A stretch of DNA of 64,000 bases, from contig NZ_BMQQ01000001.1 of assembly GCF_014648195.1 (NCBI RefSeq), positions 666,750 through 730,749 of the forward strand, written 5' to 3'. Source of the stretch: Streptomyces purpureus. Lineage in GTDB: Bacteria; Actinomycetota; Actinomycetes; Streptomycetales; Streptomycetaceae. The notes under the pieces were generated by a model. The model was given only the letters and a program-made list of their open reading frames with translations, did not search any database and had not been told where the DNA came from. Below, piece after piece: positions 9,526-18,132 of this stretch. Positions within the stretch are counted from its first letter, which is position 1. Every line of letters starts with the position of its first letter. The position numbers and the translations under genes were made by a program.

Positions 9526-10719
9526 ATGCCCGACAGCCTCGTCACCACCCACCCGACGGATCGACGAATCGGCTTACTGGCCACCGCCTTGAACGGGCGG
9601 CTGCCCGAACTGAGCAAACGCGCCGTCGACCGGATCCTCGCCCCCGCCGGCACCGTCGCCTACCGCCGCCTGGTCCCCACCGAGGAGCTGCGCGGCTCCT
9701 GTCAGGCCCATCTCACCTTCACGCTCAGCGCCCTGACGGGCCGTCACAGCGCAGCCCCGGCCACCGCCACCGCGCTCCGCCGGGCCGGCCAGGGCGTCCC
9801 GCAGTCCGCCGTGATCGCCGCCTATCACGCGGGCGGGCGGATGCTGCTGGAGGAACTGACCGCCGAGGCGCGCAACGCCGGCCATGGCGGCCTTGAGGCG
9901 CTGCCCGACGGCGCGGCCCGCCTGCTCGGTCTGATCGAGACCGGCGCCAACGAGATCACCGCCGCCTACCAGCACGCGGCGTCGGCCGCCGCCGACCAGG
10001 CGGGCTCCCCGGCCCTGGCCGGCCTCTTCGACGGCACCGCCCGCAGCACAGAGGCGCTCTGGCGGGCGGCGGACACCCTGCGCCTGCCGTACGACGGGCT
10101 GTTCGTGGTGCTGGTCGCCGATCCGCCGCCCGGACCGGCGCCCGAGCTCGGCAACCGGCTCGCCGCCCACGGCATCGCCTCCGCCTGGAGCCGCACCGCC
10201 GGCCTGCTGGCGGGGCTGGTCTCGGTCCGCGACCGCCGCACCCTGGATCGGCTCCTGCTCGTGCTCCAGCGTTCGGCCACCCTCCGCTACGGGGTGAGCC
10301 CGGCCTTCGCCGGCCTCGCCGACTGCGCCACCGGCCTGCGGCTGGCCCGGCTCGCCCTGGCCACGGCCGACCCGGCCGGCCCACCGGTCGCCAGCTTCGA
10401 CGACGGCCCGCTCGCCGGTCTCGTGGTGGACTCCCCGGACGTCGCCGCCCGGATGGCCCGCTCGGTCCTCGGCGCGCTGCTCGATCTCCCGGCCGAGCAG
10501 CGCACGATGCTGATCGGCACACTCACCGCGTGGTACGCGGCCGCCGGCTCCATGGAGGATGCCGCGCAATCCCTGCACTGCCACGCCAACACCGTCCGCC
10601 AGCGACTGCGCCGGATCCGCCGGCTTACCGGACGTACTGTCACCGACCCTGTCGACACGGCGGAGTTGTACGCGGCGCTGCAGGCCGTCCGTACGCTGCC
10701 ACGCTCGGTCCTGCGCTGA
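9526..10719 (+). CDS. PucR-family helix-turn-helix transcriptional regulator
   Basis: 397 residues from ATG 9526. The N-terminal ~165 residues resemble the RsbRD/GGDEF-like helical region found in actinomycete PucR proteins; the middle is a low-complexity sensory-like domain; the C-terminus has the PucR HTH with [20 protein letters not shown] and RRIRRLTGR. Such regulators often control neighbouring catabolic or hydrolytic genes, and the divergent secreted lipase is the obvious candidate target. The gene converges with the STAND gene with a 7-nt gap. Confidence 0.9.
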   Translation: MPDSLVTTHPTDRRIGLLATALNGRLPELSKRAVDRILAPAGTVAYRRLVPTEELRGSCQAHLTFTLSALTGRHSAAPATATALRRAGQGVPQSAVIAAYHAGGRMLLEELTAEARNAGHGGLEALPDGAARLLGLIETGANEITAAYQHAASAAADQAGSPALAGLFDGTARSTEALWRAADTLRLPYDGLFVVLVADPPPGPAPELGNRLAAHGIASAWSRTAGLLAGLVSVRDRRTLDRLLLVLQRSATLRYGVSPAFAGLADCATGLRLARLALATADPAGPPVASFDDGPLAGLVVDSPDVAARMARSVLGALLDLPAEQRTMLIGTLTAWYAAAGSMEDAAQSLHCHANTVRQRLRRIRRLTGRTVTDPVDTAELYAALQAVRTLPRSVLR

Positions 10720-10726
10720 CGGGACG

Positions 10727-13700
10727 TCATGGACAGATCCGGCGGTACGTCACTCCGGCAGGTACGTACCGGTGCCATTCCCGCTCGGTCATGGACCGGC
10801 CCGCGGCCGCGCAGGCCCTGTCGACGAGGGTGCCGAGATCGTTGAACAGGTCGGTGTCCCACAGCCGCGCCGTCGCGTCGTTGCTGCTGGTGGCCAGGGT
10901 CTTCCCGTCCGGGCCGAAGTCCACCCACCACACGGTGCCGGTGTGGCCGGTGAGGATGGCCAGCTGCCGGTGGGTCCGTACGTCCCACAGCCGCACCGTC
11001 CGGTCTTCGCCGCCGGTGGCCACGGTCTGCCCGTCCGGGCTGATGGCCGCCGACAACACGGTGGCGGTGTGGCCGGTGAGGGTGGCGAGCTCACGGTGGG
11101 TGCGTACGCCCCACAGCCGTGCCGTGGTGTCTCTGGCGCTGGTGGCGAGGGTGTTTCCGTCCGGGGTGAAGGCCACCGACTGCACCCAATCGGTGTGGCC
11201 GGTGAAGGTGGCCAGCTCGCGGTGGGTCCGTACGTCCCACAGCCGTGCCTGCCGCCCGTCGCCGGCGGTCGCCAGGATCCTTCCGTCCGGGCTGAAGGCC
11301 ACTGAGTTCACCTGCTGAGTGTGGCCGGTGAGCGTGGCGATCTGGCGGCGTGCCCGCACGTCCCACAGCCGTACCGTCCGATCGACACCGCCGGTGGCGA
11401 GGGTGCCGCCGTCCGGACTGACGGCCACCGAGTTCACCGAGCGGCTGTGGCCGGTCAACGTGGCGCGCAAGGGTGAGCTGAGCGTGGTGAGGAGCCGGGT
11501 GCGGGTGTCGGCGGTGGGGTGGATGCGCTGTGCGGCCAGCGCGAGGCGAGCCGCCAGGGCGGGATCGCTCAAGGCGTGGAGCTGGCTCTGTGTGGTCAAC
11601 CGCTCGACGGCGGCCAGATCCCGTTGCTCGCTGCTGGTCCGGGCGTTGCGGGAAGCCAGACTGGACACGACGAGGACGAGGACGGCCAGGAGGGCGAAGC
11701 CGGCCAGGACGAGGCGGCGCCGGCGGGCGGTGCGGCGCTGGACCTGGATGCTGGCCTCGACGAACTCCGCTTCCTCCGCGGAGATCTCGGCCGCACGCGC
11801 GCCGAGCCACCGCTTCGCCTCGTCGGCCCGGTGCCGGTCGAGGGTGAGTTCTCGCGGCCGGCCCCGTTCCTGCCAGGCCCGCACGGTGCGCCGCAGCTCC
11901 TCCTGCCAGCTGCGGAAGTCGCGGTTGCGCTCGACCCAGCTCTGCAGTCGTGGCCAGCTCTCCACCAGTGCCTGGTGCGCCAGTTCGGCCGTGTCGAGCC
12001 CCGTCGGGCGGCGGGTCACGACGACCAGCCGCGTGCTGGCCAGGCGGTGGATCAGCGACCAGTCGTGCTCGGAGAACTCCGACCGATCGGCGACCCTGCG
12101 TGTGTCGGGGCCGCGTTCGCCGACGTCCAGCCGCTCGGCGGGGCGGACCAGCTGGATGAAGATCCTCTCCAGCGCCTCGTGCTCGGTACTGTCCGCCCAC
12201 TCCCACAGGGTGCGTTCCGCGTTGCCGACCAGTGCTCCTTCGACCCCGCCGAGCTCCTGGTAGGCGCCGGCCGTGAGTACCCCGCGCTCCTGGCGTGCCC
12301 ACAGCTGGCTGAGGGTGTACTCCAGCATGGGCAGCGCGGCCGCACCGTGCGGGGTGTCGTGCAGCAGCCGCTCGACCAGACCGTCGGCGAAGCGGATGCC
12401 GGCGTGCCCGGCCAGCGGACGGGTGATGGCGGCGCACAACTGGTCCCGGGTCATCGGCGGCACCACCACATGGGTCGCTTCCCAGGCGGCACGGAGGTGG
12501 GGGAGCTGCTCGATCTGCGGCAGGAAGTCGATGCGGCTGACGACCACCGCCTGGGCCGGCCGGCTGCCGTCGGTGCGGCGCATGGTGACGACGCCCAGCA
12601 TCGCGTCGAGCTTGCGCGCGGTTTCCGGCGCGTCCGCCAGCAGGGTTTCGAACTGGTCGAGTACGAGCAGGAGCTTGGACCGTTCGTGGTGGCGGGCCAA
12701 GGTCTGCTCGACTGCGGTGCGCAGCCCCTCCTCGTCCGCCAGCCGGCGGGCGAGGGCGGACCAGTGGTCGTGCCAGTCGGCCGTCCTCGTGTCCGCGTCG
12801 CCCGCGGACGCGAGCGCCCAGGCGAGCAGTTCCTCGGCGGTCAGCCGCAGCCCGTGGGGGAGACGGGCGATCAGATGGCGGTCCTGGTCGACACGGGCCA
12901 GCAGGCCGGCGCCGGTCAGCGAGGACTTGCCGACGCCGGAGGCGCCGAGGACCGGCAGGATCGGTACCTGTTGTTCGCCGAGCAGTTCGAGCAGCCGGCG
13001 CGTTTCTTCGGTACGTCCGTGGAACACCGCGCTGTCGTGCTCGGTGAAGGGCAGAAGCTCACGGAACGGACTGTCGTCGAGCAGCCGGGAGCGTAACTGC
13101 GGCCACTCCCGGGCGAGCGACTCCACGGTGAGCGCATAGCCGGTCCGGCGCCGCTGGTCCCCTTCGACGGCGACGACGACTCCGATGACGCCCTGGTACT
13201 CCTCGTCCCACACCGGTGCCCCGCTGAAGCCGCCTGCCAGCGGGAAACCGGCCTGCTCGTCGCAGGTCAGCTGCCACCAGCCGGTTCCCTCCCGGCCCTC
13301 GACGGTGCCGCGGGTCCAGACGCCGGCATCCTTGCTGCCGCCGGCCCCGGGGTACCTCGGGAAGCCGAAGGCGCGCCAGCGGTGTCCGGCGAGGTCGTCC
13401 GCCTCCAGGATCCGCATCGCCACGGCGCCCGTCGGCAGGTCGTCGGTCAACCGCAGCACGGCGACGTCACCGCTGTTGTCGGCGGCCACCGGCACACTGA
13501 AGTGCACGGTGGCCGCCGCCTTGGGGTGGCCCGGCAGCAGGGGGAAGTCGACGGTCACGGGGAAGCGGGCGGGCAGCGGCTGGTCGTCCGGGAGGCCGGC
13601 GAGGGAGGAGATGACGTGCGCGCACGTCAGCAGCAGCCGGCCGGGGATCAGGAACGCGACGCCGACCGGCCGTCCTTCGTGCAGGACTCGCGCCGTCCCG

Positions 13701-13738
13701 CGCTCCCACGCCAGGCCCGGCCCGCCCGGCGAGCTCAC
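10727..13738 (-). CDS. Trypsin-like protease - STAND NTPase - TM - WD40 conflict-system protein
   Basis: 1003 residues from GTG 13738, which overlaps the stop of the upstream small gene by 4 nt (GTGA). Order: trypsin-like domain (~10-210) with His41 in LLTCAHVI, Asp91 in NSGDVAVL and Ser172 in GGFSGAP; STAND NTPase (~225-600) with P-loop GASGVGKSS (265-273) and Walker B KLLLVLDQFETLL (Asp361); a helical region; one transmembrane segment (~676-696); five WD40 repeats (~758-970); and a conserved-looking tail with EREWHRYVPAGVTYRRICP. Known relatives are placed in NTP-dependent conflict/defence systems of multicellular bacteria, where WD40 senses, STAND oligomerises and the protease acts. Five repeats are fewer than the seven of a closed propeller. 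Target and trigger are unknown. Confidence 0.9.
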   Translation of the reverse strand: MSSPGGPGLAWERGTARVLHEGRPVGVAFLIPGRLLLTCAHVISSLAGLPDDQPLPARFPVTVDFPLLPGHPKAAATVHFSVPVAADNSGDVAVLRLTDDLPTGAVAMRILEADDLAGHRWRAFGFPRYPGAGGSKDAGVWTRGTVEGREGTGWWQLTCDEQAGFPLAGGFSGAPVWDEEYQGVIGVVVAVEGDQRRRTGYALTVESLAREWPQLRSRLLDDSPFRELLPFTEHDSAVFHGRTEETRRLLELLGEQQVPILPVLGASGVGKSSLTGAGLLARVDQDRHLIARLPHGLRLTAEELLAWALASAGDADTRTADWHDHWSALARRLADEEGLRTAVEQTLARHHERSKLLLVLDQFETLLADAPETARKLDAMLGVVTMRRTDGSRPAQAVVVSRIDFLPQIEQLPHLRAAWEATHVVVPPMTRDQLCAAITRPLAGHAGIRFADGLVERLLHDTPHGAAALPMLEYTLSQLWARQERGVLTAGAYQELGGVEGALVGNAERTLWEWADSTEHEALERIFIQLVRPAERLDVGERGPDTRRVADRSEFSEHDWSLIHRLASTRLVVVTRRPTGLDTAELAHQALVESWPRLQSWVERNRDFRSWQEELRRTVRAWQERGRPRELTLDRHRADEAKRWLGARAAEISAEEAEFVEASIQVQRRTARRRRLVLAGFALLAVLVLVVSSLASRNARTSSEQRDLAAVERLTTQSQLHALSDPALAARLALAAQRIHPTADTRTRLLTTLSSPLRATLTGHSRSVNSVAVSPDGGTLATGGVDRTVRLWDVRARRQIATLTGHTQQVNSVAFSPDGRILATAGDGRQARLWDVRTHRELATFTGHTDWVQSVAFTPDGNTLATSARDTTARLWGVRTHRELATLTGHTATVLSAAISPDGQTVATGGEDRTVRLWDVRTHRQLAILTGHTGTVWWVDFGPDGKTLATSSNDATARLWDTDLFNDLGTLVDRACAAAGRSMTEREWHRYVPAGVTYRRICP
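10860..11460 (-). repeat. Five in-frame 126-bp repeats encoding WD40 units
   Basis: Within the STAND gene a 126-bp (42-codon) period is visible. Each unit encodes TGH, then SVAFSPDG-like, then a DxTxRLWDV-like ending. The DNA of the units is strongly alike, for example the recurring GTGTGGCCGGTGAG on the plus strand at 10941 and 11067. High identity between units points to recent duplication or exchange. Confidence 0.85.
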
Positions 13739-14061
13739 CCGTCGCCCTCGGGGCGACTCCACTCCAGTTGCAGCGTGATGTGCGCGTCGCCCGACCCCTT
13801 GGCCACGACGAACCCGGCCTCGGCCGTGACCCGGATGCCGAACTCGGCCCGGATGTGGTCGGGGCTCCGCGGCAGGTCCGTCAGCCGCTCCAGCAGTGCC
13901 TCGGCGACGCGTCTGACGCGGGCCATCCCGGCTTCGAAGGTGTCCGCCGAGGACTCGAAAAGCCCTTCGCCGCGGCTGGCCCGGAGGACTCCGGAACCTT
14001 GCCCTTCGCCCAGTTCGACGACCATGGTCTCGCCATTCTCGAAGGGCACACTCATATACAC
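13735..14061 (-). CDS. Trypsin-co-occurring domain (CU044_2847-type) protein
   Basis: 108 residues. GTG 14061 has an AGAGAGG site 8 nt upstream; ATG 14055 is the alternative. The sequence reads as a small beta-rich domain: an N-terminal MSVPFENGETMVVELGEG strand region, a helix with FEAGMARVRRVAEALLERL and C-terminal strands ending in DAHITLQLEW. This matches the small domain that habitually precedes trypsin-STAND genes (trypco1/CU044_2847). It is translationally coupled to the protease-STAND gene through a 4-nt overlap, so the two should be made together. A regulatory or substrate role for the protease is likely but unproven. Confidence 0.8.
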   Translation of the reverse strand: MYMSVPFENGETMVVELGEGQGSGVLRASRGEGLFESSADTFEAGMARVRRVAEALLERLTDLPRSPDHIRAEFGIRVTAEAGFVVAKGSGDAHITLQLEWSRPEGDG

Positions 14062-14267
14062 GCGCGACGCCTCTCTGACGGTCCGTCAAGTCAACTGTAT
14101 TGGGGACGAGTTGACCAGGTCAGTACTGCGCAGCATGTTAGCCCTGATCTTCGCCGGGGACCGTCGGTTCGGGAGTCGTCGGGATTCAACCGGCGTCAAG
14201 AGCGCGTGTCGGGGAAGGCTCGCCGCCGTCCCGTAAGACGCGCGACGTGGTGGCGAGAGGAACCGAC

Positions 14268-14699
14268 ATGAGCCGTCCCCTGGAGAAGACGATCGACGCG
14301 ACACTGCGGTCGGTGATCGGCGAATGGCATGAACTGCTGGTACGCCTGCGGTACGTGCCGCACGACCCGCTGGCCGTTCGGCTGGACTTCCTCGTGGCCG
14401 AGTCCGAGCCACCCGTCGCCACCTGGGTGTTCGCCCGGGACCTGCTCGCCACCGGCCTCACCCGCCCTTCGGGCGAGGGCGATGTGCGCGTCCGTCCGCA
14501 CGGGCAGGACGCGACGGACGTCGAGCTCATCTCAGGACGGGCCCGGTGTCTCGTCAGGATGGCATCGGTCCCCGTGCGTGACTTCGTCGTCAGGACCCGG
14601 CCCGCCGAGGAGCACTGCGACGAAGAGATCGCCACCGCTCTCGGCCGGCTGCTGACCGAGCTCCTCCCGGGCGGCGTGAGGAAGAACGCGGACTCATAG
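14268..14699 (+). CDS. SsgA-like sporulation/cell-division regulator
   Basis: 143 residues from ATG 14268, with GAGAGGA upstream. It shows the SsgA-like (SALP) pattern: short N-terminal helix, LDFLVAESEPPVATWVFARDLL, GLTRPSGEGDVRVRP and a C-terminal helix with CDEEIATALGRLL. SALPs are restricted to morphologically complex actinomycetes and steer septum and spore-wall events. The gene diverges from the conflict module. An 81-nt gap separates it from the gas-vesicle operon and no terminator was seen between them. Confidence 0.9.
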   Translation: MSRPLEKTIDATLRSVIGEWHELLVRLRYVPHDPLAVRLDFLVAESEPPVATWVFARDLLATGLTRPSGEGDVRVRPHGQDATDVELISGRARCLVRMASVPVRDFVVRTRPAEEHCDEEIATALGRLLTELLPGGVRKNADS

Positions 14700-14780
14700 G
14701 GGTAGGCGCTCCCGGCAAGGCCGGTTCATACCAACGGGTTTAGGGCGAAGGGACCCGGCAACGCGAGAAAGGAGAAAGCT

Positions 14781-15119
14781 ATGGCCCATTCATCGAAAGA
14801 CGGGTCGGACAGCAAGGCGGAGCAGGCGGAGCAGGCGGAGCAGGCGGAGCAGGAGCGGCCCGTGCCGGTCGCCACGGTGATCAGGACGGCGACGGAGCAG
14901 CTCGCACAGCTGCTGAACCAGCCGGCGGAGGCCGTCAGTTCCTGCGAGCGGATCGAGAACGGCGACTGGCGTCTGTCGGTCGAAGTCCTTGAACTGCGGC
15001 GCGTGCCGGACACCATGAGCCTGCTCGCGTCGTACGAGGTGGATGCCGATCACGACGGCCAGCTCCTCGGCTATCGGCGCACCCGCCGCTACGAGAGAGG
15101 GCGGGCGGACCGCCGCTGA
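14781..15119 (+). CDS. gvpO: Gas vesicle protein GvpO
   Basis: 112 residues behind a strong AAAGGAGAAAG site. The C-terminal domain (~35-105) carries the GvpO core with WRLSVEVLELRRVPDTMSLLASYEV and a GYRRTRRYERGR tail. The N-terminus holds an acidic EQA repeat encoded by four 9-bp GAGCAGGCG-like units (about 14818-14854), a likely hypervariable tract. First gene of the operon, as in other actinomycete gvp clusters. Confidence 0.9.
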   Translation: MAHSSKDGSDSKAEQAEQAEQAEQERPVPVATVIRTATEQLAQLLNQPAEAVSSCERIENGDWRLSVEVLELRRVPDTMSLLASYEVDADHDGQLLGYRRTRRYERGRADRR

Positions 15120-15186
15120 GCCCCGGGCGACAGCCCTGCGCCTCTCCGTACCCGTCCGTCCCAAGACGAGAGGGAGACCGAGAAGG

Positions 15187-15618
15187 ATGACTGTCGTTCC
15201 CGCCCAGACCGCTCCGGCCGCCTCCGGAGGTGGCTCCAGCGGTCTGTACGACGTGCTCGAACTGGTGCTGGACCGAGGTCTGGTGATCGACGCGTTCGTG
15301 CGCGTCTCCCTGGTAGGCATCGAAATCCTGAAGATCGACGTCCGCGTCGTCGTGGCGAGCGTCGACACCTATCTGCGGTTCGCCGAGGCGTGCAACCGCC
15401 TGGACCTGGAAGCCGGTCCGCGCAAGAACCCCGGCCTGCCCGACCTCGTGGGCGACATGACCGAGTCCGGTGCCCGCGCCAAGACCAAGGGCGCCCTCAG
15501 CGGGGCGGCCCAGACCATCTCCGACGCCTTCACCCAGGCACACGACGAGGCGGCGGAGGAGAAGAGCGGCAGCAGTACGCGTCGGCGCACCTCGACCCGT
15601 CGGGAGGAGAAGGAATGA
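15187..15618 (+). CDS. gvpA: Gas vesicle structural protein GvpA/GvpJ family
   Basis: 143 residues from ATG 15187; an upstream in-frame start at 15043 would overlap gvpO and is rejected. Residues ~18-75 are the GvpA shell fold: LYDVLELVLDRGLVIDAFVR then VSLVGIEILKIDVRVVVASV. The ~70-residue C-terminal extension is charged (KTKGALSGAAQ, then a Lys/Arg/Glu tail) and is longer than the bare ~70-residue haloarchaeal shell protein. As the second gene after gvpO it occupies the gvpA slot. Its stop overlaps the gvpF start (ATGA). Confidence 0.9.
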   Translation: MTVVPAQTAPAASGGGSSGLYDVLELVLDRGLVIDAFVRVSLVGIEILKIDVRVVVASVDTYLRFAEACNRLDLEAGPRKNPGLPDLVGDMTESGARAKTKGALSGAAQTISDAFTQAHDEAAEEKSGSSTRRRTSTRREEKE

Positions 15619-16334
15619 GCACATACGTCTACGGCATCGCCCCCGCCGACCGGACGCTTCCGGAGCCCATCGAGGGCATCGGCGACCCGCCGCGGCCGGT
15701 ACGCACCGTACGCAGCGGCGATCTGGTGGCCCTGTGCAGCGACGCGCCCGCGGAACCCAAGGCCAAGCGCCGCGACCTGCTCGCGCACCAGCACGTCGTG
15801 ATCACGGCGGGCGCGGCCGGCCCGGTCCTGCCCTTGAGGTTCGGCGGCGTCGCCCCCGACGACGCGACCGTCGCCGCGATGCTGGCGGAGCACCATGACA
15901 GCTACCTGGAACGGCTGACGGCGCTGGAAGGCAAGGACGAGTTCAACGTCAAGGTGCACCACGACGAAGAGGCCGTGCTGCACCTGGTCGTCGCCGCAGA
16001 TCCCGACCTGAGGGACCGGCACGCCGCCCAGCGCGCCGCGGGCGGCGGGACCCACGAGGAGAAGATCGCCTTCGGTGAGCGGGTCGCCCGCGCGGTGGCC
16101 GAGCAGGAGAGGACCGACGCCGCGCTCGTCGAGCGGACCCTCGCACCGTACGCCGCGGCGGCGGTGCGCGGACCGGAGGACACCGGCCGGCTCGCCAATC
16201 TGTCGTTCCTCGTGGAGCGTGAGCGGCGGGAGGAGTTCCTGGAGGCCGTGCGCGCCCTGCGGCAGGAGAACGCGCACCTCCGGGAGCAGGTGACGGGACC
16301 GCTGCCCCCGTACAGCTTCGTCGGGACGGGCTGA
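15615..16334 (+). CDS. gvpF: Gas vesicle protein GvpF (GvpL/GvpF family)
   Basis: 239 residues starting at ATG 15615 in an ATGA overlap with the previous stop. It begins MSTYVYGIAPAD, typical of GvpL/F proteins, has VLPLRFGGVAPDD in the N-terminal domain, and ends with LANLSFLVERERREEFLEAV and GPLPPYSFVGTG. GvpF is an accessory protein thought to help nucleate shell assembly. A second family member lies at 17159. Confidence 0.92.
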   Translation: MSTYVYGIAPADRTLPEPIEGIGDPPRPVRTVRSGDLVALCSDAPAEPKAKRRDLLAHQHVVITAGAAGPVLPLRFGGVAPDDATVAAMLAEHHDSYLERLTALEGKDEFNVKVHHDEEAVLHLVVAADPDLRDRHAAQRAAGGGTHEEKIAFGERVARAVAEQERTDAALVERTLAPYAAAAVRGPEDTGRLANLSFLVERERREEFLEAVRALRQENAHLREQVTGPLPPYSFVGTG

Positions 16335-16337
16335 GCC

Positions 16338-16571
16338 ATGGGACTGCTCACGGAGGTCCTCCTGCTGCCTGCCGCGCCCGTGCGGGGCACCGCCTGGGTG
16401 CTGCGGCGGGTCGTCGAGGTGGCGGAGCGGGAGTACTACGACCCGGGCGTCGTCCAGCGCGAACTGTCCGCACTGGTCGCGGCGTTCGAGGCCGGTGAGA
16501 TCGACGAGGAGGAGTTCGACCGCCGGGAGGATGAGCTCCTGGCCCGCCTGGAGGCGAGGGGAGGCCTGTGA
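16338..16571 (+). CDS. gvpG: Gas vesicle protein GvpG
   Basis: 77 residues, starting 3 nt after gvpF. The sequence GLLTEVLLLPAAPVRGTAWV followed by an acidic helix with FEAGEIDEEEFDRREDELLARL is the GvpG pattern. Accessory protein of vesicle assembly. Its stop overlaps the next GTG by 4 nt. Confidence 0.9.
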   Translation: MGLLTEVLLLPAAPVRGTAWVLRRVVEVAEREYYDPGVVQRELSALVAAFEAGEIDEEEFDRREDELLARLEARGGL

Positions 16572-16789
16572 CCGGACACCGTCCGGCCGGCGCGGCCCGC
16601 CGTGGACACGCGCCGCGCGGCCGGCGTCTGGCATCGCTGACCCTGGCGGCCGCCAGAGGGGCCGGCCACGCCAGCGGCGCCCTGCACGCCGCCGTCGCCT
16701 CCGCCGCCGAGCGCCTGCGCCACCTCACCGGGCGGCGCGGGCGACCGGCCGCGGCGCGTGACGACGACGAGGAGGAGAAGAAGGAATGA
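16568..16789 (+). CDS. Small basic protein in the gvpY/gvpZ position of the operon
   Basis: 73 residues from GTG 16568, overlapping gvpG (GTGA) and gvpJ (ATGA) on either side, which strongly supports expression. The N-terminal half is Arg/Ala/Gly rich, the middle is an alanine-rich helix (LHAAVASAAERLRHL), and the end is acidic (DDDEEEKKE). I do not recognise a domain. In other Streptomyces clusters two small genes called gvpY and gvpZ sit between gvpG and gvpJ; here one short gene fills that gap. Confidence 0.65.
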   Translation: MTGHRPAGAARRGHAPRGRRLASLTLAAARGAGHASGALHAAVASAAERLRHLTGRRGRPAAARDDDEEEKKE

Positions 16790-17106
16790 CGATGCCGTCG
16801 GGACTTCCGCGTCCCTACGACGAACAGCCCGCCAACCTCGCCGACATCCTGGAGCGCGTCCTCGACAAGGGTGTGGTGATCGCCGGGGACATCCGTATCA
16901 ACCTCCTCGACATCGAGCTCCTCACCATCAAGCTGCGCCTCGTCGTGGCGTCGGTCGAGCGCGCCAAGGAGATGGGCATCGACTGGTGGGAGCAGGACCC
17001 CGCCCTGTCCTCCAAAGCCCGCCGCGGCGAACTCGGCCGGGAGAACGAAGAGCTGCGCCGCCGTATCTCCGAGCTTGAGGCGAGCGCTGAGGCGAGACAG
17101 CAGTGA
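16786..17106 (+). CDS. gvpJ: Gas vesicle protein GvpJ (GvpA family, minor shell protein)
   Basis: 106 residues from ATG 16786 in an ATGA overlap. Residues ~18-65 carry the GvpA-type fold with NLADILERVLDKGVVIAGDI and LLDIELLTIKLRLVVASV, followed by WWEQDP and a C-terminal coiled-coil-like helix ENEELRRRISELEASAEA. Minor shell proteins of this type are thought to cap or nucleate the vesicle. Confidence 0.9.
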   Translation: MTMPSGLPRPYDEQPANLADILERVLDKGVVIAGDIRINLLDIELLTIKLRLVVASVERAKEMGIDWWEQDPALSSKARRGELGRENEELRRRISELEASAEARQQ

Positions 17107-17158
17107 GGCACGGGCGAGCCAGGAGGCGAGGCAGGAGTGACGCAGGAGGGCAGGACTC

Positions 17159-17950
17159 ATGAAGGACGAACCGCTGTTGTACGTGTACGCCGTCGTCCGG
17201 TCCCCCGGCACCGTGGACCCGCTCTTCGGGGCCACCCTGGGCACCGGCCTCGCCGCCGTCGACCACCGGGGCCTGACCGCTCTCGTCGAACCGGTCCCGG
17301 CGGCCGAGTTCGAGGAAGCGCCCCTGCGCGCAAGGCTGGAGGACCTCGACTGGCTCGCGCGGGTGGCCCGCGCCCACCACGGCGTGGTGGCCGAGGCGGG
17401 CCGGCACTCCACCGTCGTCCCGCTGCGGCTCGCGACCGTCTGCCGCGGTGAGCCGGGCGTACGCCGACTGCTCGAAGAAGGCGAGCACAGCCTCTCCGAG
17501 GCGCTCGACCGGCTGACCGGTGCCCATGAGTGGGGAGTCAAGCTGTACGTCGACGAGCCGGCCGCGAGGCCCGTACCGGAGCACGCCGGGAGCGGGACGG
17601 CCCAAGGCGGCTCCGGACGCGACTATCTGCGCCGCCGGCTGGGGGAGCAGCGGGCCCGTCAGGACGCCGACGACGCGGCCGCCCGTACCGCACGCCACCT
17701 GCACGAGGCGCTCGCCCGCACCGCGGCCGACGCGGTCCTCCACCCGCCCCAGCAGGCGACCCTGTCCCGGGCCCCCGGCCGGAACGTCCTCAACGCCGCG
17801 TACCTCGTTCCCGACGAGAGCCGGCGGAAGTTCCTTGACACGCTGCCCCCGAGCGAAGACGTCCACAACGGCCTGCGCGTGGTGCTCACCGGCCCCTGGG
17901 TGCCCTACTCGTTCACGCGGACCGCGCCCGGGGAGGAGACCGACCGATGA
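17159..17950 (+). CDS. gvpL: Gas vesicle protein GvpL (GvpL/GvpF family)
   Basis: 263 residues. It begins with LLYVYAVVRSPGTVDP, has STVVPLRLATVCRGEPGV in the N-terminal domain, EWGVKLYVDEP at the domain join, and the family C-terminus NVLNAAYLVPDES ... VVLTGPWVPYSFT. A 52-nt gap before it is the largest in the core operon. Paralogue of the gvpF product at 15615. Its stop overlaps gvpS by 4 nt. Confidence 0.92.
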   Translation: MKDEPLLYVYAVVRSPGTVDPLFGATLGTGLAAVDHRGLTALVEPVPAAEFEEAPLRARLEDLDWLARVARAHHGVVAEAGRHSTVVPLRLATVCRGEPGVRRLLEEGEHSLSEALDRLTGAHEWGVKLYVDEPAARPVPEHAGSGTAQGGSGRDYLRRRLGEQRARQDADDAAARTARHLHEALARTAADAVLHPPQQATLSRAPGRNVLNAAYLVPDESRRKFLDTLPPSEDVHNGLRVVLTGPWVPYSFTRTAPGEETDR

Positions 17951-18132
17951 CCGATCAGCGGGAGATCGCCCTGGTCGACCTGCTCGACCGGCTCCTGGCC
18001 GGCGGTGTGGTCATCGCCGGGGACATCACCCTGCGGATCGCCGACGTCGACCTCGTACGCGTCGACCTGAAGGCCCTCATCAGTTCCGTCGGCGACGCCG
18101 TGCCCTCCCCGTGGAAGCAGGTGACACCATGA
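17947..18132 (+). CDS. gvpS: Gas vesicle protein GvpS (short GvpA-family protein)
   Basis: 61 residues from ATG 17947 in an ATGA overlap with gvpL. It consists of little more than the GvpA-type core: ALVDLLDRLLAGGVVIAGD then ADVDLVRVDLKALISSV. Position between gvpL and gvpK fits gvpS of actinomycete clusters. Confidence 0.85.
   Translation: MTDQREIALVDLLDRLLAGGVVIAGDITLRIADVDLVRVDLKALISSVGDAVPSPWKQVTP

Noticed and set aside
14700-14780. Stress-sigma-type promoter in front of gvpO
   Set aside because: GGTTC and GGGTTT elements are present, but the spacing of 8 nt is much too short for the known consensus.
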